This document shows positions 27,872 to 35,580 of a DNA stretch of 64,000 nt, one piece after another. A program made the position numbers and the translations under genes. Position 1 is the stretch's first letter. Every line of letters starts with the position of its first letter. The stretch is from Candidatus Berkiella cookevillensis. Its GTDB lineage: Bacteria > Pseudomonadota > Gammaproteobacteria > Berkiellales > Berkiellaceae. The notes beneath the pieces were generated by a model that worked only from the letters and a program-made list of their open reading frames with translations, had not been told where the DNA came from and made no database searches. The stretch covers positions 682,001 through 746,000 of the forward strand of contig NZ_LKHV02000001.1 of the NCBI RefSeq assembly GCF_001431315.2, given 5' to 3'.

Positions 27872-28474
27872 ATGACTATACTGACTCAAAAATTCTACTT
27901 AAATGATGATGTTGTGGGTATCAGTCAAGCATTGCTGGGTAAGTTTTTAGTCACATGCTTTGACGGACAATTAACAGCAGGCATGATTGTCGAGACGGAG
28001 GCGTATCGAGGCGCTGAAGATAAGGCTTCTCATGCTTACAATCATAGACGTACTGCGCGCACAGAAACGATGTATCAAGCAGGTGGTATTGGCTATGTCT
28101 ATTTATGTTATGGCATTCATCATTTATTTAATGTAGTAACGGCACAAGCTGGAACACCTCATGCTGTTTTAATTAGAGCCGTTGAGCCGGTCGATGGAAT
28201 TTCAACCATGATAAAGCGCCGTAATATGAAAAAAGTGGAGTCACGCTTAACTGCAGGACCAGGTGTATTGTCGCAAGCATTAGGCATTACCACGCAGATT
28301 GATGGATGTTCATTGATTGGTGATAGGATTTGGATTGAAGATCGTGGTATTCATTTTGCACAGAAGCAAATTATTGCCAGTCCTCGTGTTGGGATAGACT
28401 ATGCACAAGAGCATAAGTTGTTGCCTTGGCGGTTTAGGGTTAAGGATAGCCCTTGGACCAGCACAAGCCGCTAA
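27872..28474 (+). CDS. 3-methyladenine DNA glycosylase (AAG/MPG family)
   Basis: Monofunctional base-excision repair glycosylase removing alkylated purines. 200 aa from the ATG at 27872 (a TTG at 27863 is less likely). The catalytic-acid region is ETEAYRGAEDKASHAYN and the intercalating block is MYQAGGIGYVYLCYGIHH. LTAGPGVLSQALGI is also typical. It sits 12 bp after the FAD-fusion gene and ends just before the left end of the transposon. With Ada and the ATL protein, it makes three alkylation-repair genes in the window. Confidence 0.95.
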   Translation: MTILTQKFYLNDDVVGISQALLGKFLVTCFDGQLTAGMIVETEAYRGAEDKASHAYNHRRTARTETMYQAGGIGYVYLCYGIHHLFNVVTAQAGTPHAVLIRAVEPVDGISTMIKRRNMKKVESRLTAGPGVLSQALGITTQIDGCSLIGDRIWIEDRGIHFAQKQIIASPRVGIDYAQEHKLLPWRFRVKDSPWTSTSR

Positions 28475-28484
28475 TATTACTATA

Positions 28485-29713
28485 CAGGACAGCCACATTA
28501 AGTTGCTTTACCCAAAAATTTTGAGCTAGAATTCCTTTCAGTAATAAGGATATTTTTTAAGTTATGACTTTAGCTCGCTCAGAACAAATTGATTTGAATG
28601 CAACGCCGTATTATCACGTCATGAATCGATGTGTACGCCGTAGTTTTTTGTGTGGTTTCGATGAGCTAACCCAAAAAGATTATTCGCATCGTAAAGCATG
28701 GATTGTCGATCGATTAAAGTATTTATCGGATATCTTTGCTATAAAGATCTGTGCTTATGCCATCATGAGCAACCATTATCATGTTGTTTTATATGTGGAA
28801 GATAAGCAAGCTGAGGCTTGGTCAGAAGCAGAAATCATCCGTCGTTGGGCTTCTATTTTCCCTAAAGATGCCGAAGAAAATAAGCATCTAAAACAGAAAA
28901 TTCAGCTTTGGAAAGAGCGCTTAACGAGCATTAGCTGGTTTATGCGCTGCTTAAACGAAAAAATAGCGCGCGATGTAAACGGAGAGGATGATACTGCAGG
29001 ACGATTTTGGGAAGGGCGTTTTAAATCTCAAGCCTTGTTAGATGAGGGTGCATTATTAAGCGCTATGGTTTATGTTGATCTAAACCCAGTGAGAGCAGGC
29101 ATTGTTCAAAAACCAGAAGAATCAGAATTTACTTCCATTTATGAACGCATTCAGTATATTTCTAAGCAATTAAAAATCAATAAACCAAAATCCATTAAAC
29201 AGCTTAAGCGCGAAAAAGCGGACATATACAATAGTCTTGCACAACCCAAGTCCTTAGTGCCTTTTGCAGACATCTCAAAACATCATTCTCATGTCATCGA
29301 TTTTAAACTTATAGATTATTTAGAGCTTGTAGACTATACAGGCCGAGTAATTCGAGAGGATAAAGAAGCAGGATCTATCCCAGAGCATCTGGCGCCAATC
29401 TTAAGCAGATTACAATTTGAGCCTCAAAACTGGATATCCTTAGTCAAAAATTTAAGTAAAAGCTTTGCTCATGCAGTGGGGAGTGAAATATTGCTGTTGA
29501 ATTTTGGCAAAGAGGTGAGGAAAGGTTTAAAAGGCATCACTCAGGCAAAAAAATTATATTCAAGCATACACGCTTAATTCAATATTTCATTCAAACTCAC
29601 CTGTTAATCATTTCACAAGATATTTACCCGAAGATCATCAATGATGGTAGCAACGGCCAATTCATTATTCGATTATTGCATGTTTTTTCTTGTTTTTAAT
29701 TATGGCTGTCCTG
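28485..29713. mobile_element. IS200-like/REP-type transposon with 11-bp inverted ends
   Basis: CAGGACAGCCA (28485-28495) and its exact reverse complement TGGCTGTCCTG (29703-29713) bracket a single Y1 transposase gene. A third copy of the right end lies at 32137. The element inserted just after the glycosylase stop. Confidence 0.72.
28564..29577 (+). CDS. REP-associated tyrosine (Y1/HUH) transposase
   Basis: 337 aa single-strand DNA transposase of the IS200-like superfamily. The HUH motif is in AIMSNHYHVVLYVED (H-Y-H). The downstream block MVYVDLNPVRAGI carries the candidate catalytic Tyr. The N-terminal YYHVMNRCVRR and the GRFWEGRFKSQALLDE block are diagnostic of the REP-type (RAYT) group. 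It is full-length with no frameshift. The flanking 11-bp inverted repeats are probably its recognition ends. Confidence 0.92.
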   Translation: MTLARSEQIDLNATPYYHVMNRCVRRSFLCGFDELTQKDYSHRKAWIVDRLKYLSDIFAIKICAYAIMSNHYHVVLYVEDKQAEAWSEAEIIRRWASIFPKDAEENKHLKQKIQLWKERLTSISWFMRCLNEKIARDVNGEDDTAGRFWEGRFKSQALLDEGALLSAMVYVDLNPVRAGIVQKPEESEFTSIYERIQYISKQLKINKPKSIKQLKREKADIYNSLAQPKSLVPFADISKHHSHVIDFKLIDYLELVDYTGRVIREDKEAGSIPEHLAPILSRLQFEPQNWISLVKNLSKSFAHAVGSEILLLNFGKEVRKGLKGITQAKKLYSSIHA

Positions 29714-29732
29714 AATTTATTTTGAGCTTTCA

Positions 29733-30485
29733 TCACCGGCCATAACGCCGCATAGGTTGATTTTCTTTATCCAGATCAAGGTGCATAGCAGCCTGGTTTT
29801 TCCAAAAGAAATTTTTCTCTTCTTGAAATAAGTCTCTTTTTACTCGGTTTATAGGGGATATATTGCTGTGTAGTTGAGGATGATAATCTTGATGGAATGA
29901 ATTAGTGAGTATGATCCATGCTCCATCGTGCGATTGATCAAGATGATGGATAACGATTAAATCTCTCCCATCTAAACCCACAGGGCAATTGCCATTTTGC
30001 ATGCGTTGCAAATTAGTATTTCCATTTGCATCTAATTGCCCAATATCATACAAATGATAATTGGCATAAACGATCCTATTTTCATGTAATATTTTATTTT
30101 GCATCATGTCATGCTTTTTTAAAAAAGCTTCTCTTTGTTGAATAAGCTCGTTTTTAATACAACCATTTGCATCTATATGATCTGCATCTTGCAGTATTTT
30201 GGGCTTTTTGTGACAAATAATACTGGTGTGATAGAATCGAATACCTTGATAATATTTTGCTTTTCTGTAATAAAATAAAGAACTTCTCATCCAATGCTGT
30301 GGCTGAGTATATGTTTCATTAGAAGAAATTTTTGGCTTAGTATTTTTTTGAGATAATTTTAATGCGTTGATCCGATGACATAGATCATCAAGATCTGTTT
30401 TAGGATCTATTTTTGATTCAGTATAATGGTGTTTTTTTATTAGCGGCTTTATGCGAAAGCACTGTAAGAATCGTGTTCCTAACAT
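29733..30485 (-). CDS. LHH-type HNH/EndoVII nuclease toxin domain protein
   Basis: 250 aa, no signal peptide. Residues 145-235 match the LHH nuclease family found at the C-termini of bacterial polymorphic toxins. NLQRMQNGNCPVGLDGRD is followed by VIHHLDQSHDGAW, SFHQDYHPQLH and a closing VKRDLF...FFWKNQA. The family consensus runs N-RM--G--P-G-DG----LHH--Q--DG-------H----H--LH. Catalytic residues would be His180/181 and His198/202/206. The N-terminal 140 residues are basic and unrecognised. It is last in a minus-strand operon after the ADP-ribosyltransferase gene (71-bp gap). No immunity gene is recognised. Confidence 0.72.
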   Translation of the reverse strand: MLGTRFLQCFRIKPLIKKHHYTESKIDPKTDLDDLCHRINALKLSQKNTKPKISSNETYTQPQHWMRSSLFYYRKAKYYQGIRFYHTSIICHKKPKILQDADHIDANGCIKNELIQQREAFLKKHDMMQNKILHENRIVYANYHLYDIGQLDANGNTNLQRMQNGNCPVGLDGRDLIVIHHLDQSHDGAWIILTNSFHQDYHPQLHSNISPINRVKRDLFQEEKNFFWKNQAAMHLDLDKENQPMRRYGR

Positions 30486-30556
30486 TACAATTATTTATAT
30501 ATGATTTATATAGCAATTAGGCTATGCTAAATTATGCTAATTAGCAATCATTTGCA

Positions 30557-31705
30557 TTAAAAAACTTCAAGTAGCGCACTTGTTTGAGAAAATAATTCAG
30601 ATACAGATGAATGAGCATATGATAATGGGAGGGTATCTAATGTGCCATCCAATATATTATTATCTGAGACGCAAGAGAGCACCTCATCAAAGCAAATAGT
30701 GTGATTATCGACGACAGTTTTAAGACTCACTTCTTTGAGACTGTGTGTTAATTTTTCTTGATTAAAATCAGTTAAAAAATCTATTTTTATATAATTTTGC
30801 TCTGCAAAATCAATTAGATTTTTAAATTGTATTAGTTCATTTTCTGAAAGTGTATTTGCATCATCTAGTAATGGAGTAACAACTTTTGCCTGAAACCGGA
30901 AGGTTCCGTAATGATAGTCATAGGCTTCCCACAAGATATGCCCTGGTAGAATAAGATATTCTTCTTCCCCTTCAAATTGTGAGAGACCTGTAATATTTTT
31001 TCCATAGGTGTGATCAAAAATAATCAGACTGCCACTTGAAAAACCTTCACTGATATAGCTATTAAGAGAAGTACTCATAAAAGCAGGTTCATGTGTAATG
31101 CCATCTTCTATCTGTGCAAGTTGTATTCGCATTTGGATTTCATCATGGCTTGGGGAATGCTCACCTCGGTAGGTGTGACTATGATGATCGGTTTCTGGCA
31201 TTATTTTGTTAAGGCCAGAGGCTAAAAATCCCATATTGAGTATCAGTTCATTTGCTGTGTCATTTAAATTTGTGGGGTGCGCGCAGCAATAGTCCCAGGC
31301 ATAATGCAGAGAATCTACTTTACCATGCAAGAAAGAATTAATATCGTGATAATAAGATCCAGTATAATTATAAATCGCTAATTTTTCAGCGTAACTTAAG
31401 CTACTGTATTGGTTATGATGGCCATTGCCAAATTCTCGATTAAAAAAATAGGGAGAGTAACTTTGTTCAAAATGATAACTGTCATTCTGATTAAAGGATA
31501 AGTGATTAAAATTAATTTTTTGGGTGAGTTCGGATAAGTTGATAGAAGCATTGCCAATATGTGTAAACAAGGCATCCTTGCCGTGTTTATCTGATTCAAT
31601 GCTATGTTGCACGCTATTTGGTATTTCTAAAATGCATTTTACAATCAACTCGTACATTTGAGTATGCAGATCTTTGTTTAAAGGGCCATACTTTAATTCT
31701 GACAT
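30557..31705 (-). CDS. ADP-ribosyltransferase toxin (R-S-E class)
   Basis: 382 aa. The three conserved regions of C3/ADPRT-exoenzyme toxins occur in order. Arg180 is in HTYRGEH, the STS motif at 211-213 in PAFMSTSLN, and the ExE pair Glu247/Glu249 in FEGEEEYLILPG. The upstream helix YNYTGSYYHDINSFL matches the 'YT...Y..IN..L' segment of the family. It has no classical signal peptide. It would transfer ADP-ribose from NAD+ to a protein or other target, not deducible here. It starts 28 bp after the double-glycine peptide gene and is followed by the nuclease gene. Confidence 0.8.
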   Translation of the reverse strand: MSELKYGPLNKDLHTQMYELIVKCILEIPNSVQHSIESDKHGKDALFTHIGNASINLSELTQKINFNHLSFNQNDSYHFEQSYSPYFFNREFGNGHHNQYSSLSYAEKLAIYNYTGSYYHDINSFLHGKVDSLHYAWDYCCAHPTNLNDTANELILNMGFLASGLNKIMPETDHHSHTYRGEHSPSHDEIQMRIQLAQIEDGITHEPAFMSTSLNSYISEGFSSGSLIIFDHTYGKNITGLSQFEGEEEYLILPGHILWEAYDYHYGTFRFQAKVVTPLLDDANTLSENELIQFKNLIDFAEQNYIKIDFLTDFNQEKLTHSLKEVSLKTVVDNHTICFDEVLSCVSDNNILDGTLDTLPLSYAHSSVSELFSQTSALLEVF

Positions 31706-31733
31706 AACTCGAATATACCTTTGTTACTAATTG

Positions 31734-31997
31734 TTATTTTGAATCTGGAAAATAATAATTACTGAACACGTTTGCGCCAGCAGTAGCAAGAACTTGCAAG
31801 CCTGCAACGCCTATTTTAGCAGCTATGCCTGCGGGGCTGCCAGCCGCTATGCTTACCGCAGATTGTGCAACCATAACGGTTAAATAGCCTAATTGTGAAG
31901 GGCTTAAATCAATAATGGGTGCTGGTTTTGGGGCTGGCTTAAAAAAGCTAAATCCACCTGAAACAAGTTCAATTTCTGCTGTATGTAGTACTTTCAT
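31734..31997 (-). CDS. Double-glycine-leader peptide (bacteriocin/microcin-like precursor)
   Basis: 87 aa. The N-terminus MKVLHTAEIELVSGG fits the double-glycine leader consensus (L-x3-E-(L/I)-x2-V-S-G-G) cleaved by C39-peptidase ABC exporters; the colicin V leader is of this type. Cleavage after Gly15 would release a 72-residue peptide. It has a Pro/Lys-rich start and a long Ala/Gly-rich hydrophobic segment (AQSAVSIAAGSPAGIAAKIG), ending YYFPDSK. AAGG lies 7 nt before the ATG. It is the first gene of a three-gene operon with the ADP-ribosyltransferase and nuclease. No exporter is in the window. Confidence 0.75.
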   Translation of the reverse strand: MKVLHTAEIELVSGGFSFFKPAPKPAPIIDLSPSQLGYLTVMVAQSAVSIAAGSPAGIAAKIGVAGLQVLATAGANVFSNYYFPDSK

Positions 31998-32136
31998 TGT
32001 CTGGCCTTATCTAAAACGCATAATTTGTAGCAACTAAGTTGGAGATATTAATTTATACCTTGCCGATAGTCAAGTTATTTGTTCAACTTGTCAGAAATGT
32101 ATCTTATATGTATATACGTCAAATATCCTTGAAACA

Positions 32137-32146
32137 TGGCTGTCCT
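32137..32146. repeat. Extra copy of the transposon right end
   Basis: TGGCTGTCCT followed by a T-rich tail (ATATTTTTTTGA) matches the end at 29703-29713 and its tail, in the same orientation. Together the two copies bracket the toxin operon. Confidence 0.6.
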
Positions 32147-32199
32147 ATATTTTTTTGAAAAAATATTTACAGCTCAATAGCTTAGTAAGATATGAAAGA

Positions 32200-32209
32200 G
32201 GGGGGGGGG
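32200..32209. repeat. Ten-base poly-G tract
   Basis: G10 directly abuts the stop codon of the outer-membrane protein gene (read as C10 on its coding strand). Length variation here would not alter the protein but could affect the 3' UTR. Confidence 0.8.
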
Positions 32210-33556
32210 TTAAGCAAAATAATAAATTAAGCTCATGGTGCCTTTTTGTTGAATCAGCTTTTCAGAGTGCTTTGTTATATTGCCAATATGAATATCAGAT
32301 ACGCGATTTGCATAGGCAATTTGATATTCAGAGCGGAGGTTGAGTTGCGAACTAAGATTTGTTTCTAGTCCCCAACCTGTGAGATAGAGGAAAGGGTGAG
32401 TGAGTTTATTTTGATTCATTTTAATGGTGGTACTACCAGAGCCCAGTATCACATAAAGTGCCCTATTTAAGAAAAGCACGCCTGGTTTTACTAATACGCC
32501 ATAGGTGGGACCTGTTCTTAAGCTATTTTGTAGTTGCCCCACATCGCCTTGACTGGTTATAAGTAGAATATCAGGATTGTGATCTAATTTTAGTGGATCA
32601 AATGCTGCAAAAATCTCTGTGAATAACACTAAATTTTCAAGAACAAAATTTCTGCCTATTTTAATATCAATATCAGGCGAGAGCAGTGAGGTTCTGTGGT
32701 TAGAGCGCACATAGTTTTGTTGTAGGCTGTAATTTGATAATGAAGCATTTAAATTTGCTTGTAGTAGTCCTAAACCAGCTCCAATATACCAGCCTGATAG
32801 GGGGTGATTAGATTGTGCCATAAAACGATAGGGCGTGTGCCATTTAATCCCAAAGACAGATTGAAACAATAATCGATGAGCAGAATTTTGAATATTATAT
32901 TGAACACCATTAATGCTTTTGTTTTCATTGAGTTCAAGACCTTTCAAATAACCAAAGATAAAATCCTGATATACAGAAATGTTAGGATTTAATATAAGCT
33001 CTAATCCTAAACCTATCATTCCTGCAGGTAATTTTTGGCTTTTGTGTGATTCTACGCCTTCCAGAAAGTTGTTCTGAGTGATGTTTTGCAAGGTTGTTAT
33101 GTGTGCTGGTGCAATAGCAAAGACAAGCGGAGTGTAAACAATTGAATTGGAGGCGAGTAAAAATCCGGGCTTGAGAAAAATCTGGTATAAATTACTGATT
33201 TGGGTTGTATGGGTCAGTTCATAGGACTGACCATTGGGCATCGGACTTAAGTTTAGTATGCGAGTATGTGTGAATTCAGAAAGTGTGGCACGTAATTCTG
33301 TGCCAAAGGTCCATGATTCTCCCAACATAGTATGTCCAAAGCCAGCGCCAATGTTGGAACCAAAGGCAACGCTTTTATGTTGCTGTTGTACTTGAATGGC
33401 GCCTAGTTGAGTACTCGTTGTGTCATGTGTAGTAGATCTATCTTGAACTTGTGAAATACCGCCTTGGACACTCATGGAGGTTAAATGCTGAAGTGCATAG
33501 GATGCAGGAGAAAATAGAATAAAAGCTAAAGCTGTGGTCAGTACTGATTTATTCAA
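32210..33556 (-). CDS. Outer-membrane protein with two tandem beta-barrel-like halves
   Basis: 448 aa. A signal peptide (LTTALAFILFSPASYA) should be cleaved before LQHL. The mature chain shows alternating aromatic/hydrophobic beta strands. It seems to consist of two similar halves of about 210 residues. The second begins LSGWYIGAGLGLLQANLNA, and each half contains a 'KPG.LF/LL...YV' strand pair. The end MSLIYYFA resembles a terminal beta-signal. The start is a TTG at 33556; no in-frame ATG precedes the signal peptide. It is likely surface-exposed. Function is unknown. Confidence 0.75.
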   Translation of the reverse strand: MNKSVLTTALAFILFSPASYALQHLTSMSVQGGISQVQDRSTTHDTTSTQLGAIQVQQQHKSVAFGSNIGAGFGHTMLGESWTFGTELRATLSEFTHTRILNLSPMPNGQSYELTHTTQISNLYQIFLKPGFLLASNSIVYTPLVFAIAPAHITTLQNITQNNFLEGVESHKSQKLPAGMIGLGLELILNPNISVYQDFIFGYLKGLELNENKSINGVQYNIQNSAHRLLFQSVFGIKWHTPYRFMAQSNHPLSGWYIGAGLGLLQANLNASLSNYSLQQNYVRSNHRTSLLSPDIDIKIGRNFVLENLVLFTEIFAAFDPLKLDHNPDILLITSQGDVGQLQNSLRTGPTYGVLVKPGVLFLNRALYVILGSGSTTIKMNQNKLTHPFLYLTGWGLETNLSSQLNLRSEYQIAYANRVSDIHIGNITKHSEKLIQQKGTMSLIYYFA

Positions 33557-33604
33557 AGTGGTATCTTTAAGCTTTTATTCTACAGCTCTATATAAAATAT
33601 TTTG

Positions 33605-33946
33605 TTATCCGGCTTTAATTGCTTGCACCGCGTCTGAGACGGAGCCATGGATATCAAATATAGAAGAGAAGCCACTGATATCAAAAACTTCTCGTACATC
33701 TTTAGACATATTGCAAAGATGCAGCTTGCCGCCATATGGCTTTACTTTTTTCGCTGCTAATAGCAACACGCGTAAACCAGCACTGCTGATAAACTGAACA
33801 TTCAAAAAGTCGACAGCCATTACATTGTTCCCTTGATCAATGATTGTTATCAGCTGTTCTTCAAACTCAACTGCAGCGGTACTATCAATTCTGCCACTAA
33901 GAGAAACAACGACTTTTCCATCGACGGTATCTTGAGAAATTTCCAT
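33605..33946 (-). CDS. STAS-domain anti-anti-sigma factor
   Basis: 113 aa, a single STAS domain of the SpoIIAA/RsbV type. The phosphorylation loop is VQFISSAGLRVLLLAAK, where one of the Ser residues would be phosphorylated by the RsbW-like kinase encoded just upstream. AAAGGT precedes the ATG by 5 nt. It is the last gene of a four-gene partner-switching operon. It should bind and sequester the anti-sigma/kinase when dephosphorylated. Confidence 0.93.
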   Translation of the reverse strand: MEISQDTVDGKVVVSLSGRIDSTAAVEFEEQLITIIDQGNNVMAVDFLNVQFISSAGLRVLLLAAKKVKPYGGKLHLCNMSKDVREVFDISGFSSIFDIHGSVSDAVQAIKAG

Positions 33947-33968
33947 GGTAGACCTTTATCTTTGTTAG

Positions 33969-34388
33969 TTAATCTATTACTTTAACTGTTCTAAGTACAT
34001 TGTAATCACCTTCGCGTACATATTCTACCTTGTCCATGATAGTCATGACTAGGTGAATACCTAAACCACCAATTTCGCGATCGTCAATAGACTTGATGAC
34101 ATTGGGGCGGCTTTGCTTCGTTGGATCGAAGGCAACGCCATCATCTCTGAGTTCTAACTCAATATGCTCAGGAAAAACACGACACTCCAAACAGACAGCA
34201 TGCTCAAGTTTATCAACATAGGCGTGCCCAATGATGTTGGTAACCAATTCATCCACGCACAACAAAATTTTGTTAATTGTTGATTGAGGAATATGTTTTT
34301 CATGTAAGAAATGTTCGACGCGACGCGCAACTCTGGGCGCTTCCTCTGCATTATTTGCAAAATGTAAGGTAATGTGATTGTTAATCAT
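33969..34388 (-). CDS. RsbW-like serine kinase/anti-sigma regulatory factor
   Basis: 139 aa GHKL ATPase. The N-box is LCVDELVTNIIGHAY, the G1-like box is LRDDGVAFDP, and the ATP lid is GGLGIHLVMTIMD. This is the form used by RsbW/SpoIIAB proteins, which phosphorylate STAS partners. It lies 14 bp after the phosphatase and 22 bp before the STAS gene. No sigma-factor gene is adjacent, so the output may be another protein. Confidence 0.92.
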   Translation of the reverse strand: MINNHITLHFANNAEEAPRVARRVEHFLHEKHIPQSTINKILLCVDELVTNIIGHAYVDKLEHAVCLECRVFPEHIELELRDDGVAFDPTKQSRPNVIKSIDDREIGGLGIHLVMTIMDKVEYVREGDYNVLRTVKVID

Positions 34389-34402
34389 TGGTGCTGTCCA
34401 TG

Positions 34403-35566
34403 TCAGTTTGTTTTCTTGCCTAAATAACGCAATGCCAGCATTGTGATATCATCACTTTGCGGCCATCCCGCTGCAAAATTAACTATTTCTGATCCTATTG
34501 TATTAACTAATTCGCTTGCTGCCAAACCTCGATTGGCGTTTAAGGAAGTAACAAGCGTTTCATCGCCGAAAAATCTACCATCACCTGTTTCTGCTTCTGT
34601 TACCCCATCAGTGTAAAGAAACAGTAAATCATTGGGTTGAATCGTAATGGTGTCTTCTTTGTAAGTCTGCTCAGCTATAACGCCTAAGGCCATACCATGT
34701 TGAATTTTCATGGTTTCGATGCTATCCGCCCGAATAATATGAGGGGGATTATGTCCAGCGTTACAATAGGTGAGTACTCCCGACTCCGTATCCAAAATAC
34801 CATAAAATGCTGTTACAAACATCATATTCGTGTTGTCTTTTTCAAGGGCAATGTTAACCTTGGTAAATGTCTGCCCTGGTGATAAGTCGTTGAGTGCGTT
34901 TGCGCGAATGAGTGTACGAGAAACTGTCATGAACAAAGCTGCAGGGACACCCTTGCCTGAAACATCGGCTATCACAATGGAAAGTTTTTTGCGCTCATCA
35001 TCAATCCAGAAGAAATCGTAAAAATCACCCCCGACAGATTTTGCAGCAGTCATTTTAGCGAAGACTTGTAAAGAGTTATCATTGATAAAATCTCTGGGCA
35101 ATATGGATTGTTGGATTTCACTTGCGACATTGAGTTCATGCAAAATACCATCTAATTTTGTTTTAGTCTTTTCTGATTCGATGAGATTCTGAATGTGCTT
35201 CATCGTTTTTTGTATTGTGACCGTTAGATCATCAAAGTTAATGGGCTTGGTGACAAAATCAAAAGCACCTAAATTCATTGCTTGTCGAATGTTATTCATA
35301 TCTCCGTAGGCAGATACAATAATAGGGATAACCTCTGGGAATTTTTCCCCGATGTTTTTAAGTAAGGTTAAGCCATCCATTTCTGGCATGTTGATATCAG
35401 AAATGAGCAAGCGAATATCTTTTTCAGTCCCTAAAACATTTAGAGCCTCAATGCCATTGTGTGCAAAATAAAGTGAGAATTGTTTTTCTCTTATTTGTCG
35501 CCTAAATCGTTGTTTCATCAGTACTTCTACATCAGGTTCGTCATCCACGATGAGTATTTTATCCAC
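34403..35566 (-). CDS. Response regulator with PP2C (SpoIIE/RsbU) phosphatase output
   Basis: 387 aa. Residues 1-125 are a receiver domain (KILIVDDEPDVEVL; phospho-acceptor Asp in LISDINMPEMDG; Lys in DFVTKPINF). A helical linker to about 165 follows. The PP2C-type phosphatase has metal-binding blocks GGDFYDFFWIDD and VIADVSGKGVPAALFM, with GDGRFFGDE near the end. Phosphorylation by the neighbouring kinase should control dephosphorylation of the STAS protein. The start is GTG 35566, with AGGAGC 5 nt upstream. Confidence 0.94.
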   Translation of the reverse strand: MDKILIVDDEPDVEVLMKQRFRRQIREKQFSLYFAHNGIEALNVLGTEKDIRLLISDINMPEMDGLTLLKNIGEKFPEVIPIIVSAYGDMNNIRQAMNLGAFDFVTKPINFDDLTVTIQKTMKHIQNLIESEKTKTKLDGILHELNVASEIQQSILPRDFINDNSLQVFAKMTAAKSVGGDFYDFFWIDDERKKLSIVIADVSGKGVPAALFMTVSRTLIRANALNDLSPGQTFTKVNIALEKDNTNMMFVTAFYGILDTESGVLTYCNAGHNPPHIIRADSIETMKIQHGMALGVIAEQTYKEDTITIQPNDLLFLYTDGVTEAETGDGRFFGDETLVTSLNANRGLAASELVNTIGSEIVNFAAGWPQSDDITMLALRYLGKKTN

Positions 35567-35580
35567 GACAAGCTCCTGTT

